Below are positions 1 through 6,200 of a DNA stretch of 11,489 nucleotides, in pieces (the stretch's first letter is position 1; each line of letters starts with the position of its first letter). A program made the translations under genes and the position numbers. The stretch comes from Gonium pectorale (lineage: Eukaryota > Chlorophyta > Chlorophyceae > Chlamydomonadales > Volvocaceae). The stretch is taken from assembly GCA_001584585.1 (NCBI GenBank), contig LSYV01000016.1, positions 1,520,186-1,531,674 of the forward strand, given 5' to 3'. The notes beneath the pieces were generated by a model. The model saw only the letters and a list, made by a program, of their open reading frames with translations, was not told the DNA's origin and did no database searches.

Positions 1-165
1 ATCGCATCTCCCAACCGCAATCGTGACCGCGCCCGGCCCCGCCCCAAGCCAGTGACGCCAGTGGGGCAAAACGTGCCAATGACGCCGGTGGCCACCTCTT
101 GCCCCACCTGCTCCACACCTCTCCCCCGACCCTCCCCGCGGTTGGCCCCCCCTCCCCCCCCGCAG

Positions 166-1087
166 GCAGCGCCACCGTGCAGCACGCCAGCGCCGCCGCC
201 GCGCCGGTGGTGTCGGCGGCGGGCGCTGTCAAGAGCGCCGCCGAGAGCGTCAGCGGAGCCGTCAAGAGCGCGGTAAGTTGTGGCAGCGTGTTCTGTGGGC
301 GTACGCTGCGTATGTGTGTATCATGTATGCGGAACGGTATGCTCAAAACAGTTCTATAAACGACAAAACGATCCTATGCTGTGTTTGTGTTGAAGCGGAA
401 CGACGCATACGACGAGCTGTGTTTGTGTGTGTGTGCTCTCTCTATATGCGTGAATAGCGCGCTCAGGCACAGGTAAGGGAGCAAATACATTCTAGCCGGC
501 AGCCCATGGACGCTGGGAGTGCTGGGCTGGGCAGCTGAGCTGAGCTGAGCTGAGCCGAGTCTGTGTGTATGCCTATGAATGTGTTTGTAGGGTGGAGGGG
601 GAGTCGGTCATTGGGTGACGATGCTACTGCTGCGGGAGTTCGTTGCTGGAGTTCGGTTTCTAGAGCGAGAAGGGGAAGAGATGGGCCGTTGATGCCCCGT
701 CAGTCGACCCCACCCACCCACCCGCGCACAAAGCCCAGCCAGCCAGCCAACGCGCACTCGTCTTCCCCTCCCCACTTCCCCAGTCATCCATCGCCATCAG
801 TCTACCCCCTCATCCAACCCGCATCCATCTCCACGGCCCCCAATTCCCCGCAGGGCGCCGCCCTGGGCGTTGTGTCTCCCACTGCCGTGCCGCCGCCCTC
901 CGACTCCGCCGGCGGCAGCACCCCCTCCACCATGGCCCCCGCCAGCAAGGCCATCGCCAAGGAGGTGCAGCGCGCGGCCGCCGCCGCGTCGCCGCCGCCA
1001 GCGAGCTCGCCCAAGGCCGGCGGCGGCAGCGGCAGCGGGGTGGGGGCGGCCATCGAGCGGGAGCTCAAGCAGGCGGGCGCGCTGTGA
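166..1087 (+). CDS. 3' end of an Ala-rich low-complexity protein (partial, two exons)
   Basis: Two exons are supported: 166-272 and 854-1087, joined across a GTAAGT...CCCCGCAG intron in phase 0, with the stop TGA at 1085-1087. The upstream exon follows a pyrimidine-rich tract ending GCAG at 165; an alternative AG at 169 would shorten it by 4 nt. At least one more exon must lie 5' of the window, since the first codon here is split. About 113 residues are visible. The first exon gives an Ala/Val/Ser stretch with two related amphipathic segments (AGAVKSAAESVSGAVKSA). The second has Pro/Ser/Ala linkers and then a short charged helix ending IERELKQAGAL. I recognise no domain and assign no function. 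The coding call rests on splice signals, matching phase and an open frame to a stop. Low-complexity GC-rich sequence can mimic coding sequence, so confidence is moderate. Confidence 0.55.
381..417 (+). repeat. Dispersed repeat copy (diverged)
   Basis: This segment contains GTGTTGAAGCGGAACGACGC followed by ATACGACGAGC and aligns with the copies at 7415-7444 and 11467-11489. It lies in the intron of the upstream gene. Confidence 0.65.
494..508 (+). repeat. AGCCGGCAGCCCATG repeat, copy A
   Basis: This exact 15-mer also lies at 7115-7129. Both copies are followed by related CGCTGGAG/GCTGGGCTGGG and CTGAGC-rich sequence, so the shared unit is probably about 70-90 bp with indels. Confidence 0.65.
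536..555 (+). repeat. TGAGC x4 tandem repeat
   Basis: Four exact copies of the pentamer TGAGC occur inside the intron, followed by an imperfect CGAG. A looser version (CTGGGCTGAGCTGGGCTGA) is present near 7183-7201, after the other copy of the flanking repeat. Confidence 0.8.
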
Positions 1088-1212
1088 GGAGGAGTAGCGG
1101 AGACGCCGTAGTAGCATGCCGCGACGGCTCGGCGGTTGTGGCGATTGGGGCGGTTGCGGCGGCGAGGGTCGGTGCCCGCAGCTAGCGTGAGCTCAAGCAG
1201 GCGGGCGCGCTG
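1061..1212 (+). repeat. 24-bp direct repeat: coding end duplicated in the 3' UTR
   Basis: The 24 bases at 1061-1084, coding for ELKQAGAL, recur exactly at 1189-1212 in the untranslated region, a period of 128 bp. The sequence just upstream of each copy (about 30 bp) is also loosely similar, so the exact match is probably the preserved core of a longer local duplication. Confidence 0.8.
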
Positions 1213-1297
1213 GGGGGCGGGAGGCCGGGGCGCCGGGCCGTCGCCGTGGCTTCGGCGCCACCACACGCCGGCTTCGGCGCGATATGGGCGCACCACA

Positions 1298-1337
1298 CCG
1301 TACAGCGGAGCGACACTGGTTCACCGCCGCTGTACGG
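1298..1337. repeat. 11-bp perfect inverted repeat
   Basis: CCGTACAGCGG at 1298-1308 and CCGCTGTACGG at 1327-1337 are exact reverse complements separated by 18 nt. In RNA this would form an 11-bp stem. It lies in the presumed 3' UTR. No function is visible. Confidence 0.7.
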
Positions 1338-1396
1338 CAGTTGCGGCAGTTGCGACGGTTGAGAGGTGGCGCGAGGATCCGCAGTGCGCACCATCT

Positions 1397-1429
1397 CTGT
1401 GTGCGTGCTGTGTGCGTGCTGTGTGCGTG
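1397..1429 (+). repeat. CTGTGTGCGTG x3 tandem repeat
   Basis: Three exact 11-bp units lie head to tail. This is a simple minisatellite of the TGTGCG kind common in this window. Confidence 0.85.
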
Positions 1430-1909
1430 TGGCCAATAGGAACGGGCGCCATCCAGTGGGAGGCGCGGACTGCGCCTCTACCTTTGCGTCGGCCAGTCGT
1501 ATGAGGGGCGGGGCGCAGTGTGGCTCGAGGGCAGACGTAGCATGGGGGTGTGGTGGCGTGCTGTGAAGGAGGACGGGGATGGGAGGCGGCGGCCCAGATT
1601 GGCCCACGGGTCCCGACGCGCACCGGGTGCTGGCTAGCGCGGAGGGAGATATGGCGGAGTGGCGGAGGGTGGACGGGGGCGGAGCGTGACGTGACGGTGA
1701 CCCTGGGTCCCAAGACCCCGCCTGGCTATTTGGCTGACGGCGTGGCTAGGGGACGGAGATGGGGGAGCGACGACATGGTGGAGAATATCGAGAGCGAGGT
1801 CGGCGTCTGGGCGGCTCTGGTAGGTTATGCAGGAGAGGCCCATACGTACCGGCGTGTACCGCCGGTTACTACTGGCAGTTGCCATGGCCCCCCCCGGCTT
1901 CGACGGACG

Positions 1910-1930
1910 TGTAACTTGTAACCTGTAACC
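1910..1930 (+). terminator. TGTAA polyadenylation signal cluster (heptamer array 1)
   Basis: Three TGTAA pentamers start at 1910, 1917 and 1924, spaced exactly 7 bp because they sit in a TGTAACT-TGTAACC-TGTAACC heptamer array. TGTAA is the usual chlorophyte polyadenylation signal, and this is the first such cluster downstream of the stop at 1087. It is the likely 3' end of the upstream gene. The array shares sequence context with a second one at 2846-2866, so it may instead be part of a repeat element. Confidence 0.45.
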
Positions 1931-1935
1931 TGTTA

Positions 1936-2787
1936 GTTGGTTGCGCGCCTGGCGTCGCGGGTACGGTTGTTCGCTTCGGTTTCATGTGTGGTAGTGTTGT
2001 TGATGTGTGTTGATTGGCGTTGCTTGGTTCGGCAGCAGGTCGGGTCGCGGCGGGTGGTGGTTGGTGCTTGCCCGCCCGCCCGCCCGCGCATACGAGTGGT
2101 TTTATGACGTGCCATGTGGCGTACGCTGCTGCCAGACAAGCATGGTTTGCGTGACGGTGCGGTTGATGGGATCTGGAGTGTGCCGAATGTGGTCGATCCT
2201 CAGGTCCTACGGACGGATGGAAAGAATTGCGGGTGCTTGAAAGCCCGTCTCCAGGGAGACAGCAAGACTGGCCGCCGTTTCCTGCTGGCACGCCTTTACC
2301 TTGTCACAGCCGCTAAGTAACATGCATATAGCACATGGAATTTGGAGGCTTCCGGCATGTTTGTTCAAAGATACGGCCGCTCCATCGTGGCTCTCGTGAC
2401 CCGCGGGTCGGTAGAACCTACCCTCCATCCCCCCACCACCCACCCAAACCCCGGCCTGCCCAGCCGTCACTTACCGTTCTTGCGTTTGGGGCTGTCAGGG
2501 TGTGCACGTTCAAGCAAGGGCACTGCGGCACAATCTTGTGAGGTAGGCCTTCGTTCGCTCCTAGTTGGTACATACTCGGTCATTACGGTGTTGTAGAGTG
2601 TGTGCCCACCATATGGTGCGTCTTCTTGTAGAGTCACCAGTCGAAGGCTCTAGGCGTCGCCTTCCTCAAGCGTTGGCGCTTAACGGTGATGGGACGACGA
2701 TGGCAAACAGGAGAGGAGTTGAAACGTCCATAGCTTAGGGTTCCACATTCCCCCGTTGGGCAAAGCCTGGTGCGTGACAGGGGATCA
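1936..2787. other. Intergenic region without a supported gene
   Basis: GC content falls to about 50% in the blocks at 2281-2400 and 2581-2640. A CCCG tandem lies near 2071-2086. On the minus strand a strong donor (GTAAGT, reading down from 2474) follows a possible 48-nt exon (2522-2475) preceded by CCGCAG. A second GTAAAG donor lies near 2302. No continuous gene model could be joined from these. I see no convincing protein here on either strand. Confidence 0.4.
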
Positions 2788-2788
2788 G

Positions 2789-2802
2789 CCCATACGTATG
2801 GG
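2789..2802. repeat. 14-bp perfect palindrome CCCATACGTATGGG
   Basis: The sequence is its own reverse complement. Its left half (GCCCATACGTA) recurs at 1838-1848, also upstream of a TGTAACC array, so it is probably part of the same repeat family. Confidence 0.8.
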
Positions 2803-2831
2803 GTATACCACCACACGCCACGCAGGCTAGC

Positions 2832-2882
2832 TAGTATGCATCCTGTGTAACCTGTAACCTGTAACCTGTAGTATGCATCCTG
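2832..2882 (+). repeat. TGTAACC x3 array flanked by 14-bp direct repeats (heptamer array 2)
   Basis: Three exact TGTAACC heptamers occupy 2846-2866. They are bracketed by two copies of TAGTATGCATCCTG at 2832-2845 and 2869-2882, a period of 37 bp. The core TGTAACCTGTAACCTG also occurs at 1917-1932. This may be the 3' end of a transposable element or transcript carrying TGTAA signals, or a small duplicated repeat. Confidence 0.75.
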
Positions 2883-2944
2883 CCTTGTTGAGGGATCGCC
2901 TCCGTGCAGGGTCCCGCAACCCGCATGCAACGCACGCACGCACG

Positions 2945-3142
2945 CACGTAGTGCAGCAGCATGACCGCCATTTGCTTCTGGCTCTAGATAGGTCGCTGTT
3001 GTCGGACATACTGGATGTCCGCCGTACTGCTCCATGGCCAACAGCCAGCAGTACGGCGGACGTCCAGTACGTACGACAACACCGATCTAGAGTCAGAAGC
3101 GGCGGCTGCAGCAATTGCACTGTGTCATACAGCACACGTAGT
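2945..3142. mobile_element. Candidate foldback MITE around the hairpin, with 8-bp flanking repeats
   Basis: CACGTAGT occurs at 2945-2952 and again at 3135-3142, bracketing the long foldback at 2974-3100. Eight bases is the target-site duplication length of hAT-type elements. The outer ends are only weakly similar as inverted repeats (GCATGAC on the left against GTATGAC read from the right). An 8-bp match this close to the foldback could arise by chance, and the left copy overlaps a CGCA simple repeat, so the mobile-element reading is tentative. Confidence 0.3.
2974..3100. ncRNA. Long near-perfect hairpin (miRNA-precursor-like or foldback)
   Basis: The arms 2974-3031 and 3047-3100 pair across a 15-nt loop (3032-3046). 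By hand alignment there are 49 Watson-Crick pairs, 2 G-U wobbles on the + strand RNA, 3 mismatches and one 4-nt bulge in the left arm. The loop-proximal 23 nt of the left arm pair continuously with the right arm, with one wobble. Stem length and loop size suit a Chlamydomonas-type small-RNA precursor. The same shape would arise from an inverted-repeat MITE. It ends 150 bp upstream of the ATG of the NYN gene, so it lies in that gene's promoter or 5' UTR. Transcription cannot be judged from sequence. Confidence 0.5.
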
Positions 3143-3249
3143 CGTCGGCGACGCGCTCGCGAGGCGTGTTTGCACAGAATCGACCCACATCTAGCCAATA
3201 CGGTAGCCTGTCTAACGGTCCGCCGGTCGAGCTTCCCCGCTTGTTCCAA

Positions 3250-6200
3250 ATGGCGCTAGGCGACGGTAGCGCGGCTTCGAGCTCAAATCTCCAGCGCCTG
3301 GAGGTTCGCGGGCGCGACGGCAGCGGGCAGAAGGAGGTCCTTATCGCGTGGGACGTTGAGAACGCCAGCATCCCAATCGGAGTGCCAGTCGAGGAGGTCG
3401 AGAAGTAAGAGTCGATGTGGGCCTGGCTCGAAAAGCTCGAAGGGCCCTTTTGCAGCCGGCGCATGGCTAGCCTTCGTATATGCGCACGTTATGGGCGCCA
3501 CCTCGCTTCGTGCGCATGCACGCAGGGCCATTTCAAATGCCTTCCAGTACCTTCAGCGGAGGAAGCGGGTCAGCTTCCTGAGCACGCTCAGTCGGGAGTC
3601 CTTCTCGGCCATGCTGTCGACCTATGGGGCCGACGACGTGGACTACCTGCTCCACCACACCAAGCTTCTACTCGCTCCGGGTGGACGAAAGAGCGCGTCC
3701 ACCCACACGAAGCACCTGGAGGTGCGGGCCGATGCGCGTTCTATCTCTCTTGCCTAAGCGAAGTACGCCCCGTCCCGTCCAGCCAGCATTCACGCGGCCA
3801 AGCATGCAATAAGCATGCAATATTCGCCCACGCAAGCGCGTGTTTGGCTCGACTCGCAAGGGGGCCCATACCAAGCAAGCAAGTTGTTCCTGCCTAGCCG
3901 GAGTAGCCGCCCTACCTGCCGCTATGCTAGCTATGTCCACCGTGTATTCTCAGCCAGCTAGTTCTACCTAGGCGAGCTCCAGTCGTGCCGAGCGGCTTAA
4001 GTCACATACATCGAAGCTCCACATGCGTAGCCTGCTTACAACTGTATGATCAGTATGGCCTGTGGCTTGTTTTGACAAGCGTACAGCGTTTACATGCATG
4101 CAATGCCTCCCGGTGTGCGGTTCCGAGAAACCACCACATTTACACAAACCACCTTTATTTCAAGGCATACTGGCCTCATACTCAGGTGTTCTACCTATTG
4201 AGGTTCCTTATGTGGGACACACGCGCATGTCGCGAATGATGGTCTCGAAAGGGAGCCAGGATCCAAACACATACCTCTTGCCCAATTGCCCGGTCTGCAT
4301 AAGTCAGAAAGGCTGCGTACCTATAAAGGACACACTATGTGTACGTAAGAGACTTCTCCATCTGTCATGTACCTGCATAGAGTTCTCGCCGACACACCAG
4401 AACGTAAATTCCGCACCAAACCAACCATGGATTAGACTTGAATCTACCGCAGACCGGTGCCTGCCCTAGGTTTGGGTGTGCTGACCCGTGTGCCAGGCTT
4501 ACTTGTGGGCCCGTAGTGCTCAGAAACTTGCTTGCTGGGTCGACAGCGTCGGGAATAAACGAGTGAGAGACGGCTTATGGGCCGGGCTCCAGCCTTCAGT
4601 CCCCACTCGCCAAGGCCTGCCGGGTTTGCAGCGTGCGCTGGCGCTGGTCCGCCAGGGTCCGCATCAGCCCCGCTGCGAGCCACACGCCGTCCGCTACATC
4701 GCAATATGTGGTCGACCGCAGCTACCCTGGCAACACACACGCACGCATTTGAGGCGAGAGGTTCGACTGTCACAGTCAACCCTGCAGGAGCGCATGCTGT
4801 CCTGGCTTGCCCAAAACCAACAGACCGCCATGGCTGCGCCGGGCTGAGCTTAGTTCGACTGCCAGCATGAGAGCAACATGTGTTGGCTCGGCGGGCGGTA
4901 ACGACCCAACTGGGCACCGCTGGTCCGCCGGGCGGTCGGATTGCGCTGATTCCTAAGTCGAATGACGGCATTGGCGCCGGCTGCCGTCTAGCAGCGGGAT
5001 GGAACAGGTCGGCAGGTCGGGTCCGGACAGCGCATCTAACTGATTGTTGTTTGAGCGGCACGCGGTGTTGGATGGAGTCAAAACGCTGGACAGGTGACCG
5101 TTGTGGAGGCTCGCTCCATCCGCCACCAGGCGCACAGCAGCGGTCGCCGACTCACGACCTGGGCGAGCGAGGCCGTGCCCTCAGCGGCTTCCACCTCGTT
5201 GGCCTGAGCGGCTCCTGGAGGAGGCCGACCGGGCGGGCGGCCGCACCCTGCGGGGCGTCGGACGCTGTGTATGTGGGGGGGGGGCCATGCCTTCATGGGG
5301 CGGGATGGCGATTGACTTGGGTGCCCCCCGCACAGGACCTTCAGTGCTGCCTGTCTAACAAGTCCAGCGGGGTGGAGGTGCCCGAGGGCGGTCCCTGAGA
5401 TGGAGCCGCGGCGGAAGGCGCTGCCCATGGGAGCGGTCCACACACTGTGCGCTGCCTTGACGGATAGGGGTGTGGCGCAATGGCCCCAAACGACTCACAG
5501 CCGACCCACCTGCCTGTCGCGTGTCGAACACCTCGACACTGCCCAGTCCTCCAGTCCTTCCAGCTCATCAAACCCCCACCCGGTCGTTTATTCGCCTCCC
5601 CTTGCCTGCTTGGCTTGCCAGGAGGTCGAGTCATTCATCGTGCGGCAGGCGCAGGGCGGCAAGGCGCCCGGCAGCGTGCTGGTGGTCATCACGGGCGGTG
5701 AAGACTACACGCATAGCATCCGCCAGGCCATGGACGCGGGCATGGACGTGGAGGTCCTGCACTCGCCTGGGCAGACCAGCGCCAACCTGCTGTGAGTCCT
5801 ATCCCGGTCCAGTGCCGTGCCCCGGGTTCCATGGCACCTTTTGAATAGGTGCAGCAGGCTTCTAAATCGTTCCGCTGTGGGTGCACCTGCGTGCCGCCCG
5901 GGTCACGTCACAGGGTTCCCGGTTCAGTCCTTGCATATCACACAGGCTGCACCAAACGGCAGGACTGCAGTGCGGGAGTCGCGGCCGCGCGACCGGGCGT
6001 ACGCGACCGCCGTGCGCACTCCCCCGGCGCGCGCGTGTGTGTCCGGACTCGGGCTCACTGCACTGTGCGCGCACGCGGCGAGCTTGCTGCGACGACACCA
6101 TCGTGCTCTCTCGCTGTTGTACAGGCCGTGTTTCTGTGGAAGAGAGGAGCTGCGCGGCAAGGCGCAGGGGACGGAGAGATAGCAGAGGCTACGCCCTTGG

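Larger units (their letters stand above)
273..853 (+). other. Intron of the upstream Ala-rich gene
   Basis: This 581-nt intron has donor GTAAGT at 273 and acceptor CCCCGCAG at 853. It contains GT-rich runs and two motifs that recur elsewhere in the window: a GTTGAAGCGGAA...CGCATACGACGAGC segment at 381-417 and AGCCGGCAGCCCATG at 494-508. A TGAGC tandem of four units lies at 536-555, and a C-rich tract precedes the acceptor. No coding content is supported. Confidence 0.55.
1088..1935 (+). other. Probable 3' UTR of the upstream gene
   Basis: This stretch follows the stop at 1085-1087 and runs to the first cluster of TGTAA signals at 1910-1928. A 3' UTR of several hundred bases is usual in volvocine algae. 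It contains a duplicated copy of the end of the coding region (1189-1212), an 11-bp inverted repeat (1298-1308 and 1327-1337) and a tandem of CTGTGTGCGTG. Open frames here look like products of high GC, so I see no gene. Confidence 0.4.
3722..5621 (+). other. Intron 2 of the NYN gene, 1.9 kb, probably with inserted DNA
   Basis: The donor is GTGCGG and the acceptor TTGCCAG; both flanking exons meet in phase 0, giving TKHLE-EVESFIV, which matches the expected K..E.x helix of NYN domains. This intron is far longer than the others (121-1024 nt). It contains an AAGCATGCAAT tandem (3800-3821), a low-GC island (about 4021-4440, 48% GC by hand count) with a Cys-rich open frame, and two short acceptor-to-stop segments (4776-4847 and 5336-5398). 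No complete transposon ends were found. Confidence 0.6.

Noticed and set aside
1910..1930. TGTAACC heptamers as interstitial telomere repeats
   Set aside because: The reverse complement GGTTACA is not the TTTAGGG or TTTTAGGG telomere unit of plants and green algae, and only three units are present.
2929..2948. CGCA repeat tract and other TGCG, GTGT or CCCG runs as regulatory arrays
   Set aside because: These are simple microsatellites common in GC-rich algal introns; nothing ties them to regulation. No spacer-repeat pattern like CRISPR is present.
3166..3249. Longer N-terminus for the NYN gene starting at 3166
   Set aside because: The codon at 3166 is GTG, not ATG. The first in-frame ATG after the stop at 3139 is at 3250, directly before a typical protein start.
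4444..5061. 205-codon minus-strand open frame
   Set aside because: It begins with GTG, is Arg/Ala/Pro-rich as expected for the reverse of GC-rich DNA, and shows no domain.
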